In this document: positions 8,164-16,260 of the stretch, in pieces
Position numbering within the stretch: the first letter of the stretch is position 1
Layout of the letters: each line of letters begins with the position of its first letter
Origin: Candidatus Thorarchaeota archaeon
GTDB lineage: Archaea > Asgardarchaeota > Thorarchaeia > Thorarchaeales > Thorarchaeaceae
Reading direction: 5' to 3'
Assembly: GCA_016840825.1 (NCBI GenBank)
Contig: JAEORN010000026.1
Coordinates: forward strand, 1 to 33,425
DNA: 33,425 nt
Notes under the pieces: generated by a model
Told to the model about the DNA's origin: nothing
The model's database searches: none
What the model saw: only the letters and a program-made list of their open reading frames with translations
Position numbers and translations under genes: made by a program

Positions 8164-8616
8164 CTAGAAAGGTGACTTCACAGTTTCAAGAACTATACAG
8201 GTTTCTACTTCGCCAACACCGGGAACTTTTCCTAAACGATTTTCCAAGAATGATTTGAGTTCAGCTAGATTATCAACAGATACTTTGAGCATCACTCCGC
8301 ATGCACCATCTAGGAAATATGCCTCTGTGACCTCTTCGTATTTCTTTACTTCTTCAGCTATCTTTGATGCCTGCTTCATCTGAGCTTTGACTTTGACTAT
8401 CGCGCCAATCTGCTTTCCCATCTTTAATGGATCAAGCACAACCGTAAAGCGTTGAATGATCTTCTCATTCTGGAGTCGACGAACACGCCGTCTTATTGTG
8501 ACCTCGGTTTTGTCAACCTTTTTGGCAATCTCACTATAAGACATCCTTCCATCATGTTGCAACATCTCAATAATGGTCCTGTCAATATCATCCAAGGTCA
8601 CTGCATTTTTCCTCAC
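8164..8616 (-). CDS. Lrp/AsnC family transcriptional regulator
   Basis: A 150-residue Lrp/AsnC-type regulator. The N-terminal winged helix reads 'LDDIDRTIIEMLQHDGRMSYSEIAKKV...VTIRRRVRRLQ', followed by the hinge strand 'IIQRFTVVLDP' and a C-terminal RAM (ligand-binding, alpha-beta sandwich) domain with 'VKVKAQMK' and 'GVMLKVSVDN...LKSFLENRLGKVPGV'. Such proteins form dimers to octamers and respond to amino acids. The start is GTG. A 22-bp palindrome about 80-100 bases upstream is a candidate autoregulatory site. The JAMM gene follows after 13 bases, so the pair likely forms an operon. Confidence 0.92.
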   Translation of the reverse strand: MRKNAVTLDDIDRTIIEMLQHDGRMSYSEIAKKVDKTEVTIRRRVRRLQNEKIIQRFTVVLDPLKMGKQIGAIVKVKAQMKQASKIAEEVKKYEEVTEAYFLDGACGVMLKVSVDNLAELKSFLENRLGKVPGVGEVETCIVLETVKSPF

Positions 8617-8695
8617 AGATAATGTTCTCAGACAATCCCGCTGGAGATAGTCTTACACATATACCTTACGAAAGCGTACATACAAATCAATATTT

Positions 8696-8717
8696 TGTCC
8701 AATATCGAAAATGGACA
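8696..8717. promoter_or_regulatory. palindromic operator candidate TGTCCA-N10-TGGACA
   Basis: Two 6-base arms are perfect reverse complements around an AT-rich 10-base spacer, giving a 22-bp site, the usual size and style of an Lrp/AsnC dimer site. It lies 80-100 bases upstream of the Lrp GTG and just past the stop of the HD gene. TATA-like sequences for the Lrp gene lie downstream of it on the minus strand (near 8655-8662 and 8685-8694). Binding by this Lrp is inferred. Confidence 0.5.
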
Positions 8718-8720
8718 TAT

Positions 8721-9539
8721 TTACAGAATTTTCATCTGTTCTCCAATAATAGTTTCAGCTCGATCTGACATCGTGACTACAAGCTCGATATGCTCAACCA
8801 ATTGAGTGGCATTGCGAATCTTACGTTCCAGCAACTCTTGTATTTGAAAGATACCAGAAGCGTTATTCATCAGCACATCTATGCGAACAGTTTTCTCTTC
8901 GCCTTTTACAATCCTCACATTCTCAATTGATAGGGCGGATGTTGAGTGAATATTGACCTTTCCAAGCTCGAAGGGAATCCTTGCTCGACCCTTTGTCATA
9001 TCCAATGCATCTGCAATGCCAACGACTCCTGCTTCTATAGTACTGGGCGTGATGAACTTGTCGTGGCAAAGTATCGCGTGTAGAATGTGCCCACGAATAT
9101 GAACTCTCTTATGGACATCTTTTGGATAGACTTTGGTAAGTATACGGTCCACGATTGGAGTGGCTAAAGTCACTGAGAAGACATGATGCTCTTCTCTATG
9201 CACGGTCATTCCAAGGTCATGCAAGTAACATGCCAGAATTACTACCACTTGTGCATCTTCAAAAGTTCCAGTTTCTTCTTGAACAATGGTTGGTTGAACA
9301 CCCTTTGCGAGTTTATTGAGTAAATCAACACCATTCTTTACTACGATTAGTGAATGCGTATGACCATGATCTGAATATCCCATTCTATCGATTGCCATTC
9401 TATTCATGTCTTCTAGCATGGTTTGAACTTCAATATCATTCTCCAGTTCATCGAATGCAATAGTACTTAATTTATTATCCTTGAATAACTTCCGGGTTCT
9501 GTCTCTTAGTGTTTGTCTATGTTTTTGGGTCTTTGCCAT
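8721..9539 (-). CDS. HD-domain metal-dependent phosphohydrolase
   Basis: A 272-residue HD-superfamily protein. The metal ligands are visible: His62 (DHGHTHS), His107-Asp108 (CYLHDLGM) and a distal Asp in 'GIADALDMTKGR' (177 or 180). A further 'HREEHHVFS' cluster (114-122) could complete a second metal site. HD proteins of this length hydrolyse nucleotides or phosphodiesters; the 'ADALDM' ending resembles HD proteins that act on nucleotide second messengers or dNTPs, but the substrate cannot be read. The C-terminal third is predicted beta/helix with no known domain. The ATG has a GAGGGGG about 10 bases upstream. Confidence 0.85.
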   Translation of the reverse strand: MAKTQKHRQTLRDRTRKLFKDNKLSTIAFDELENDIEVQTMLEDMNRMAIDRMGYSDHGHTHSLIVVKNGVDLLNKLAKGVQPTIVQEETGTFEDAQVVVILACYLHDLGMTVHREEHHVFSVTLATPIVDRILTKVYPKDVHKRVHIRGHILHAILCHDKFITPSTIEAGVVGIADALDMTKGRARIPFELGKVNIHSTSALSIENVRIVKGEEKTVRIDVLMNNASGIFQIQELLERKIRNATQLVEHIELVVTMSDRAETIIGEQMKIL

Positions 9540-9662
9540 TTCTTATGACCCCCTCTTTATTATTAACTACATCTAATCTTTATCAATACATGAAATAGCA
9601 CTGTTAAGGCAGTTACTACCTATCTTGAGATAGATGTTTTGCACCTCTACACATTCTAATAC

Positions 9663-10508
9663 TTAATTCACAATCTGTTGAGGTGACACAGTTACTTGTT
9701 TATCTTTTACTCTCCTTCCTCTCATCATGTAATAAAGACTTACAATGAGGAGGTATGCTGCATAACTCACAACTTCAAGTGCTGATGGATTGCCGTTGTA
9801 TCCAAAAAGGGCCTTCAACAAACTACCGATATCACCCTTGTCATCCAATATTGTATTGATATTCCATACTTCTGTTGGACCAATGAGGAGAAGTCCTGCT
9901 TCTTGGAGTTCGTGGACTCCATATGCTATCATACCTGCAGCAAACAGAACTAGGAATATAGATGTCCATTTGAAGAAACTACTTAGACTAATTCTAAGGG
10001 AACCATGATATATTCCAACACCCAGTATGATTGCCAATCCTAATCCTACAGTAACTCCAATATATGTCTGAAAAGTATCTTGAATCGCTAGACCGATGGT
10101 GAAAAGGACAAGCTCCACCCCTTCTCTTAGGATCAATGCGAAGGCTAGAAAGAAGAGTCCTAGTCCTCCACGAAGGATACTTTGGGCCTCGACTGACTCT
10201 TGAATTTCCATGGATATACTAGGTCCTATATTCCACATCCATAGTATCATAGTGGTAAGAAGAATTGCCGCTACTATTACAACACTTCCCTCAAATACTG
10301 CAAGAGCGTCACCCTCGAAAAGATTCCACACCAGCCCGAGTAGTACGCCAATAATGACACTTGTCGCAATTGCAAATGTTGTACCTCCTAGAACATAATT
10401 TCGAAGATCCATTCTCTCTGTCTTCTTTAGATAGGAAAGCATAATCGCAATTATCAAAGCGGCCTCTATCCCTTCTCTAAGGGCAATGGTTGCTGGTCCG
10501 ATGAACAT
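9663..10508 (-). CDS. FTR1-family iron permease
   Basis: A roughly 281-residue, seven-helix membrane protein of the FTR1/EfeU family, which imports iron across the cytoplasmic membrane. The two R-E-x-x-E iron-binding motifs are present: REGIE in helix 1 (near residue 12) and REGVE in helix 4. A 'GVHELQEAGLL' segment near the end matches the conserved late loop of the family. The frame is open from a GTG at 10517, but that GTG is part of an inverted repeat; the ATG at 10508 is the more likely start. No EfeO or EfeB partner lies nearby. The flanking inverted repeat suggests metal-responsive control. Confidence 0.92.
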   Translation of the reverse strand: MFIGPATIALREGIEAALIIAIMLSYLKKTERMDLRNYVLGGTTFAIATSVIIGVLLGLVWNLFEGDALAVFEGSVVIVAAILLTTMILWMWNIGPSISMEIQESVEAQSILRGGLGLFFLAFALILREGVELVLFTIGLAIQDTFQTYIGVTVGLGLAIILGVGIYHGSLRISLSSFFKWTSIFLVLFAAGMIAYGVHELQEAGLLLIGPTEVWNINTILDDKGDIGSLLKALFGYNGNPSALEVVSYAAYLLIVSLYYMMRGRRVKDKQVTVSPQQIVN

Positions 10509-10549
10509 CCTAATCACATCTTAACTATAATTAACTCACGTGATTAGGA
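10508..10549. promoter_or_regulatory. 10-bp perfect inverted repeat flanking the FTR1 promoter
   Basis: TCCTAATCAC at 10508-10517 and its exact reverse complement GTGATTAGGA at 10540-10549 are separated by 22 AT-rich bases. The spacer holds TTAACTATAATTAA (10521-10534), which on the minus strand is a reasonable TATA box for the FTR1 gene with a start near the ATG at 10508, i.e. a leaderless transcript. A dimeric repressor spanning the TATA box would block initiation. A DtxR- or Fur-like iron regulator is an obvious guess but none is encoded in the window. Confidence 0.5.
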
Positions 10550-10592
10550 ATATAAAGTGTTACATGTGTACTGATACAATGCATGATCTCTT

Positions 10593-11081
10593 CTAGTCAG
10601 CTAGAGAGAAGTCCACCTTACAAAGTTCACCAGTCTTCAAATCGATTCTACTTAGCTGAGGGGTCTTACCTGACACAAAACCAATTGCGCCTCTAACTAT
10701 GCCGCCTACTGGACACGCTGTAAAACCCTCAAGGTCATAGCCACCAACCCGACGTGGACATATCAGACAATTCTGCACAGAAATGTGAGCGATATTATCC
10801 TTGAAGTCAATGGTCAGGTCTTCAGCTATACGCACCTCATCAAGAAGCTTCTCTAGCAGCTGTTCGCTCGTTTCATTTGGAGCAATAACCTTTCGCGCCA
10901 GTAGTTCCTTCGCAAGTTCTTGTCCCATCCATGTTCCTAGGATGTCCATTGCAGCTTGTGGATCCACAAGATTCTCATTGAGAAGTACATCTCGTGCTTT
11001 CACAATTCCTGCACCAAGACCAATTACCATCTTGTTCAGATAGTCCCTACTTGGATCTCTTCTTCTTCTGAATCTAAACAA
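10593..11081 (-). CDS. hypothetical Cys-containing protein (V4R-like?)
   Basis: A 162-residue protein with a basic N-terminus (FRFRRRRDPSRDY), a helical middle (QAAMDILGTWMGQELAKELL) and a Cys cluster C-L-I-C-P followed 17 residues later by A-C-P-V-G-G. That late Cys pattern and the mixed helical layout resemble V4R/4-vinyl-reductase-like ligand-binding proteins of archaea, but the similarity is weak. It begins at a TTG with GGAG about 11 bases upstream and is 16 bases downstream of the 11097-11612 gene, so the two probably form an operon that may also include FTR1. Confidence 0.7.
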   Translation of the reverse strand: MFRFRRRRDPSRDYLNKMVIGLGAGIVKARDVLLNENLVDPQAAMDILGTWMGQELAKELLARKVIAPNETSEQLLEKLLDEVRIAEDLTIDFKDNIAHISVQNCLICPRRVGGYDLEGFTACPVGGIVRGAIGFVSGKTPQLSRIDLKTGELCKVDFSLAD

Positions 11082-11096
11082 TCGATTTCCATCTCC

Positions 11097-11612
11097 TTAG
11101 ATACTTCTGATTAGTCCTTCCTTTACATACCTGTCGCACACAGCTTTGATCTTAGCAAGGTCTATTCTCTCCCCTAAGGCTTTCTCAAGGAAGGAAACTT
11201 GCTGACGAATCTGACTCAGACATATTGTGCCTGATTCACACACAACCTTTAGTACAGTCTTGTCAAGAATGAACGTTGATTTCTCTCGTTCCTTGACCTC
11301 CTCAAAATTGCATAGAGATTGATAACAGGGTTCTCCCATTGTTTCACTGACGCTCTTTTTAGGAGCCTCAGATTCTGGCACCACTGAGATTGTTTGTGGT
11401 TGGTCGACTTGGAAGCTGTCAGGATATTCTATTCCCCTGACCCGACAATTCCTGTCTATATATGCAATGATCGCATGAGATGGTTTTCCATGTACAAACA
11501 TGACCTTGAAGATGCCGTCACTTTGCGATGCCAGTTGCTCTTTGGATGCTTCAATCTGTACTGGTTGATCGCATATCTTACATTTTATAGTGACACAATT
11601 CTCTTGGTCCAT
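11097..11612 (-). CDS. hypothetical protein with N-terminal CxxC and C-terminal wHTH-like part
   Basis: I do not recognise the family. The 171-residue product has a CKIC pair near its start (residues ~11-14), a beta-strand block 'IFKVMFVHGKPSHAIIAYID' ending in R-x-C-R-V-R-G-I-E-Y, a variable acidic linker, and a helical C-terminal 70 residues that resemble a winged helix (SQIRQQVSFLEKALGERI...CDRYVKEGLIRSI). It is co-directional with the next gene (16-base gap). The start codon is ATG at 11612 rather than the upstream TTG. A regulatory or signalling role is only a guess. Confidence 0.65.
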   Translation of the reverse strand: MDQENCVTIKCKICDQPVQIEASKEQLASQSDGIFKVMFVHGKPSHAIIAYIDRNCRVRGIEYPDSFQVDQPQTISVVPESEAPKKSVSETMGEPCYQSLCNFEEVKEREKSTFILDKTVLKVVCESGTICLSQIRQQVSFLEKALGERIDLAKIKAVCDRYVKEGLIRSI

Positions 11613-11878
11613 TCTGTGCAAACTCCCTGTTCAATCATTGAATGTTCGTCTATGCAAATATTAAGACAAAATCAAGCTAATATTAAGATAATTGGGAGCA
11701 ATAAGGCATTGTAATATTCTTCTTATCTTCCTAGGATAAATAAAAACTCGTTTGCTGGGATTTTCATCATTCTACCAACGACTAATCCTTTCTTCTTGTC
11801 TAGAAGTCATGTATCTAGGCTTGAACTTATATCGAACACTTGCATCAAAAAGGATGGAATTGGAGGACGACCGTAAAG

Positions 11879-12976
11879 ATGCAGTTAGATCTGATAGTGA
11901 TAAACATGGGAGTGTTTGTCCTTGGTCTGGCTTTACTAATCTATGGCTCAGATGTCTTTGTGGAATCAGCTTCTAAGCTAGCACGAAGCCTTGGAGTTTC
12001 TGAGCTTTTCATCGGACTGACAATTGTAGCTATTGGGACCTCCTTACCTGAGATAGTGGCTAGTTCTACAGCAGTAATCGCTGGAAAGCCACAACTTGCA
12101 TTCACTAACATCATCGGTAGCACACTCGTCAATCTCACTTTGATAATAGGAATAAGTGCTATCGTTAGCCCATTGGCATCTAATGCTGTTGTAATTGATC
12201 GTGATGCAAAGGTTATGATTTTCATTCTCGCTACTTTAGCTGTTTTCATCTTTGACCCTCTTACACCAGGAATGATTGTGATATATGAAGCAGCAATTCT
12301 CCTGTTATTGTTCGTAGCTTACCTATCATTCTTATTCACTCGCAGGGAGGAGTGCGAATCTTGTTACCAGTTCCATATCTTCGTAGATTACCTGATCAGA
12401 TTCCAGTTCTTGACATCATTGAAAGGACTTATCGCCAGGCCACGTGAAAAATCAAACAAGGAATCAGACGACTCGCAAGGAGAACAGGAACCAGGAGAAG
12501 TATCTCGAATAGAGTCATTAAAAACTCCCTTCTTTGTAATCATTTCTGCTCTATTCATTATGCTCGGGGCACAGCTTGTCGTATCTGGAAGTGATTTCAT
12601 AACATTGACTTGGGGCATTCAAGAGGGTGTGATCGGTCTTGTTATTATCGCATTAGGAACCTCTCTTCCTGAACTTACTGTTTCGGTGAACAGCGCAAAG
12701 CGTGGTTTCGGACGTCTCCTGATTGGCAATGTCATTGGAAGCAACATAGTGAACATCACGTTGGGTCTAGGAATCGTTTCCCTCTTCATACCAATTGCTG
12801 TTCTTCTTGTTCTGGGTAACGTAGTACTAATCTTTTTCGTGCTCTTGGTCGCATTGATTTTCTTCTATGTAATACGTCGAGATTGGAGAGTCACTAAGAT
12901 TGAGGGTGTGTTTTTACTTGTACTCTTTGTCATAGCTCAGCTCATAACAATATACTTTGAGCAATTCGCTGTATAG
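11879..12976 (+). CDS. Na+/Ca2+ (cation) exchanger, CaCA family
   Basis: A polytopic exchanger of about 365 residues with the two inverted alpha-repeats of the CaCA family: alpha-1 'GLTIVAIGTSLPEIVASS...NIIGS' and alpha-2 'GLVIIALGTSLPELTVSV...NVIGSN', each carrying the ion-binding G-T-S-L-P-E. About ten transmembrane helices are predicted; a ~55-residue hydrophilic loop rich in Glu, Ser and Lys separates the halves. It is most like the archaeal/bacterial YrbG type that extrudes Ca2+ in exchange for Na+ or H+. The frame is open from a TTG at 11840, but the ATG at 11879 with GGAGG at 11862-11866 fits better. Confidence 0.94.
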   Translation: MQLDLIVINMGVFVLGLALLIYGSDVFVESASKLARSLGVSELFIGLTIVAIGTSLPEIVASSTAVIAGKPQLAFTNIIGSTLVNLTLIIGISAIVSPLASNAVVIDRDAKVMIFILATLAVFIFDPLTPGMIVIYEAAILLLLFVAYLSFLFTRREECESCYQFHIFVDYLIRFQFLTSLKGLIARPREKSNKESDDSQGEQEPGEVSRIESLKTPFFVIISALFIMLGAQLVVSGSDFITLTWGIQEGVIGLVIIALGTSLPELTVSVNSAKRGFGRLLIGNVIGSNIVNITLGLGIVSLFIPIAVLLVLGNVVLIFFVLLVALIFFYVIRRDWRVTKIEGVFLLVLFVIAQLITIYFEQFAV

Positions 12977-12984
12977 TACAGAAC

Positions 12985-13485
12985 TTAGTCCAATTTCGAT
13001 TTAATGATTCTTTCTGCTATTTTATTCGCATTTGGCAGAGCTTCTCCATCTTGGCCTACCCACAGATAATCGATTTTTCCATCAGTATCAACGACAATGA
13101 CACTTGGCCGTGCAACGCACCGTAGCTTCCCAAGCTCATCTGCATAGACTCCATATGCTTTTGATACCTTACGATCGAAATCGCTTGCCATAGTGAATGG
13201 TATATTCTGATCCTCAATGAAGGTAAGCAAGGTCGATAAAGGCTCTGTCGCAATACCTAGGAATGTTACACCCAGATTACTCAAAGACTCATGTAGGTGA
13301 AGAAAGGAATCAGCTTGACCAGTGGAAAATATAGTAAAGGTATCCGTGAAGAAGACCAACACAACATTATTGTCAAGCAAGTCCTGAAGATGAATATCCT
13401 CACCATCACTCCCTGGTAAGACAAAGTCTGGTGCAACATCTCCTACTTGCAGACAGGGTGAACCATGCTTTGCAGGGTCGTCCAT
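12985..13485 (-). CDS. peroxiredoxin-fold protein with Ser at the peroxidatic Cys position
   Basis: A 166-residue protein of the AhpC/TSA (AhpE-like) thioredoxin fold. Conserved parts: 'GDVAPDFVLPGSDG', 'VVLVFFTDTFTIFSTGQ', 'IPFTMASDFDRKVSKAYGV' and 'ARPSVIVVDTDGKIDYLWV' with the conserved Arg. In AhpE-type enzymes the second block reads F-T-x-x-C-x-x-E; here the Cys is replaced by Ser (TCC codon) and the Glu by Gln, so peroxidase chemistry is unlikely. Other Cys are at residue 11 and in 'KLRCVARP'. It follows the MFS gene on the same strand after 103 bases; the stop is 8 bases from the exchanger stop. It may be a sensor or chaperone-like relic. Confidence 0.88.
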   Translation of the reverse strand: MDDPAKHGSPCLQVGDVAPDFVLPGSDGEDIHLQDLLDNNVVLVFFTDTFTIFSTGQADSFLHLHESLSNLGVTFLGIATEPLSTLLTFIEDQNIPFTMASDFDRKVSKAYGVYADELGKLRCVARPSVIVVDTDGKIDYLWVGQDGEALPNANKIAERIIKSKLD

Positions 13486-13588
13486 ACCTATCTTTCGAAT
13501 TTTGTATATTTCATCTTTGCTGAATGGTAAAAAAGATGATATTAAGCATACATTCTACCAAAGTCACACTGCTACGAAATGTCGTATT

Positions 13589-14911
13589 CTATTCCTTACT
13601 AGAACGAAGTCCAACTGATAGGATGCCTGCAATGATGAGAAGAACGCCTCCTATTATGACCAAATCAATGAGCGTCAAGCCTTGAGCTAGCAGCCAACCG
13701 CCTCCAGTTGAACCTACTGCAAATCCAGCAATTCCTAGCGTCTGGAGTATTGACACAATCTCATCGGACCCTGAGGTATGTGAATGTTCATGATTATGAC
13801 TAGTGATTGAGAATGGATTTCCAGGTGCATGACCCAAGAAGTAATGTCTGTGAGAGTGCATCGTTTCAATTGGAGGAGTATTCTCCATAGCCGCATCATT
13901 TCTTGCAGGTTCTAAGAATCCCTCAGAAAGTCCTGCTAATGCCAATAGAGAAGTTAGTACCAAGAACGTTGATGCATGAGGATAGAAGATAACGATTGCA
14001 CCTTTTGCCATTAGACTCAGTGCAAGAGGAGCAATACTTCCAGTTCTATCAACAAGTTTACCAGTGTACAATTGGGAAGCACCCCAAATGGTATCTCCAA
14101 CAAGATATCCAAGCCCTATGAGGTCCAGTGAAACTCCATTGTTATTGATCATTATTGAGAGGCCTGGAGCATAAATCCCATGTGAGAAATCGTAGAGTAC
14201 GTAAATTCCAAGGAGAATGATTAGGTTCTTCGACAGTAGTGATTTGAGCAATAATCTTGAATGGGTATGACCATGATTCTTTTCTGAAGCATCAATACAA
14301 TAACTATCAATATCTTTGATGAAAGGTAACAATGCCATTAGGAGTCCAATGAAAATAAGTGATAATATCAGTCCGATTAGCATTATAGCATCAGACTGGG
14401 ATATAGCATATACCATTTCCAGCTGTCCAACTACTATTCCTGCAATGCCCTGACCCAAAGCAGAGCCTAGGAACACTCCTGCCAATAATGTTCCGACAGA
14501 TTCTCCACGACACGCCTCAAAACCTGATGATATTCTAATGATAATGATTGCTAGAAGCCCGGTTCCCGCTCCTTCTACAATTCTTGAGAGAAGTAATACT
14601 TCTGAAGAAACTGAAACGGCAGTTGCTATGGCAAAGAACGAGATGAAGAGTCCACTGACACCCAAAGCAGTTCTCTGGCTTGAAAACAGTCTACTCAGCA
14701 CCAGTAGACCTAATACTTGACCAATTGATGATAATGAACTCCCCCATGAAATCAGTGACTCTGTTCCACCTAAGTTCAGAATCTGAAATGGAAAAAGGAA
14801 CCTGAGCATCCCAGCTGTTAGTCCCAGAGTAAGGACAAGAAAGAACACTCTTCTTATTATCGGCTCTCTTACAATCAGCCAGCTGCTTTGTTGTTCCTCT
14901 CTATCCATCAT
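13589..14911 (-). CDS. MFS transporter with His-rich loops
   Basis: A major facilitator superfamily protein of about 440 residues with roughly 12 hydrophobic helices in two halves. Two histidine-rich segments stand out: a central loop containing 'KNHGHTHSR' (between the halves) and a long segment with 'HSHRHYFLGHAPG' and 'SHNHEHSHTSG' before the last two helices. Such loops are common in metal (Zn, Ni, Co) transporters and rare in drug pumps. The frame is open from a TTG at 14920; the ATG at 14911 is preferred. Substrate is not known; metal ion efflux or a metal complex is the best guess. Confidence 0.85.
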   Translation of the reverse strand: MMDREEQQSSWLIVREPIIRRVFFLVLTLGLTAGMLRFLFPFQILNLGGTESLISWGSSLSSIGQVLGLLVLSRLFSSQRTALGVSGLFISFFAIATAVSVSSEVLLLSRIVEGAGTGLLAIIIIRISSGFEACRGESVGTLLAGVFLGSALGQGIAGIVVGQLEMVYAISQSDAIMLIGLILSLIFIGLLMALLPFIKDIDSYCIDASEKNHGHTHSRLLLKSLLSKNLIILLGIYVLYDFSHGIYAPGLSIMINNNGVSLDLIGLGYLVGDTIWGASQLYTGKLVDRTGSIAPLALSLMAKGAIVIFYPHASTFLVLTSLLALAGLSEGFLEPARNDAAMENTPPIETMHSHRHYFLGHAPGNPFSITSHNHEHSHTSGSDEIVSILQTLGIAGFAVGSTGGGWLLAQGLTLIDLVIIGGVLLIIAGILSVGLRSSKE

Positions 14912-15005
14912 TACGCACAATCTGTAAGTATTTTCCTGACAGAGTGATGTGTCATTCTTTTAATGATAGAGATTGGACTACCCTTTTTACTTCTCAACTA
15001 TCTCA

Positions 15006-15560
15006 TCATTCAATAAATCTCTTCATGAATACCGCCACCTCAAAATCTGCGATGTCAGTATTTGTATAGTAGGATAGATCGATGGCACCAATCTCAAACC
15101 CTACCTTTCGATAGAATCTAATGGCTGGAACATTGGTATTCTGAGTTTCGCACAACAACACACGACATCCGGTCTCTTTTCCAATAGATGCCATATGATC
15201 CATCAGTCTTCTACCTAATCCTTTACCTCGATAGTCTTTATCGATATGAAATTCCCAAATCCATAACGTCCTATTCCAAACTTGTTTCTCTGCAATGGCA
15301 ATCCCTACCAATCTTCTATCATCGTACACTCCCACGGAATGCCCCTCTGCGATTATCTTTTCATATCTAACATCATTCTCGGATGCAGGTTCCCATCTCT
15401 TCTCATAAGGCGATTCAAGTTGCTGTAAATGTAACGAGATGATGGTTTCATCATCTGATTCTCTCTTATCGATCTGATATCTGAATGAGGATGAATACCC
15501 TGCAGAGATCTCATGAAAACGATTCATATCCAAATCTGCCAGGGGACGTATCTGGATCAT
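15006..15560 (-). CDS. GNAT N-acetyltransferase
   Basis: A GCN5-related acetyltransferase of about 184 residues. Motif A, the acetyl-CoA pyrophosphate loop, reads 'IDKDYRGKGLGRRLMDHM' (R-G-x-G-x-G/R), followed by 'CETQNTNVPAIRFYRKVGF', the motif B strand and helix. The layout (short basic N-terminus, 'GIAIAEKQVWNRTLWIWEFHI') resembles the streptothricin-acetyltransferase-like group, but the acceptor is unknown. The frame opens at 15635 and runs into a hydrophobic stretch; the ATG at 15560 (MIQIRPL) matches the usual GNAT start. It lies behind the isochorismatase-like gene on the same strand. Confidence 0.88.
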   Translation of the reverse strand: MIQIRPLADLDMNRFHEISAGYSSSFRYQIDKRESDDETIISLHLQQLESPYEKRWEPASENDVRYEKIIAEGHSVGVYDDRRLVGIAIAEKQVWNRTLWIWEFHIDKDYRGKGLGRRLMDHMASIGKETGCRVLLCETQNTNVPAIRFYRKVGFEIGAIDLSYYTNTDIADFEVAVFMKRFIE

Positions 15561-15641
15561 TATTACCACAGAAACTAATAGATTGGGAATCGCTAAAACG
15601 CTTTTGCCAGAATTCGCAAGTTTCATCCCATGCAAGTATTT

Positions 15642-16190
15642 CTAACTAACGAACTCAACATCCTCAGACTTAACGAGTTCAACAAACCAATCACCAAGTA
15701 CTGAGTTATGATGTTCAATGATCTTCTGCGCTGAAAGGACCTTGGAATCCCATGTACGATGTCCATCCTCTACTAAGCGTATATGATACCCGAGCAAGGC
15801 GCCACGCCGGCAAGTCGTATCAACACAAAACTCAGTTTGAAGTCCTATGACGACTAGGCTCATGATTGATCTAGCATTCAAGACTTCCTTCAAGTTAGTC
15901 TCATGGAACGCATCAGGAGTGGTCTTCTCGATTAAAATATCACCATCTGCTGGTCCGATAGCTGGATGGACCTCCCAACCTAGTGTCCCTGATTCATCGC
16001 AGGCTCCCTTTCCACCATCGTTGAGAATATAGATTATTGGGATGTGTGCAGATCGAGCCTTCTGAATGAGTTGCTTTGCTATCTGAAGCAAAGTGTCGCC
16101 TCCAACAATGGGATACTGGTCGTCAAAATTACATTGCTGCATATCCATGATGACAAGCGCTGTATTATCTTGCATACCCTTCACATACAT
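15642..16190 (-). CDS. isochorismatase-family cysteine hydrolase
   Basis: A 182-residue hydrolase of the isochorismatase/nicotinamidase fold. The catalytic triad is visible: Asp16 (VIMDMQ), Lys89 (LIEKTTPDAF) and Cys122 (GLQTEFCVDTT), with the typical cis-peptide neighbourhood before the Cys. Nicotinamidase, ureidoacrylate or other amidase activity is possible; the nicotinamidase metal-site pattern D-x-H is not evident, which argues against PncA. The ATG at 16175 (MQDNTALV) is an alternative start. The gene is divergent from the RimI-like gene and precedes the GNAT gene on its own strand. Confidence 0.88.
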   Translation of the reverse strand: MYVKGMQDNTALVIMDMQQCNFDDQYPIVGGDTLLQIAKQLIQKARSAHIPIIYILNDGGKGACDESGTLGWEVHPAIGPADGDILIEKTTPDAFHETNLKEVLNARSIMSLVVIGLQTEFCVDTTCRRGALLGYHIRLVEDGHRTWDSKVLSAQKIIEHHNSVLGDWFVELVKSEDVEFVS

Positions 16191-16260
16191 AGAAATATGT
16201 TAAATCAGTTACCACCTCTATTTGAAGTTGAAATCACCTGTGATTTGAGGAGTCGTCCAC

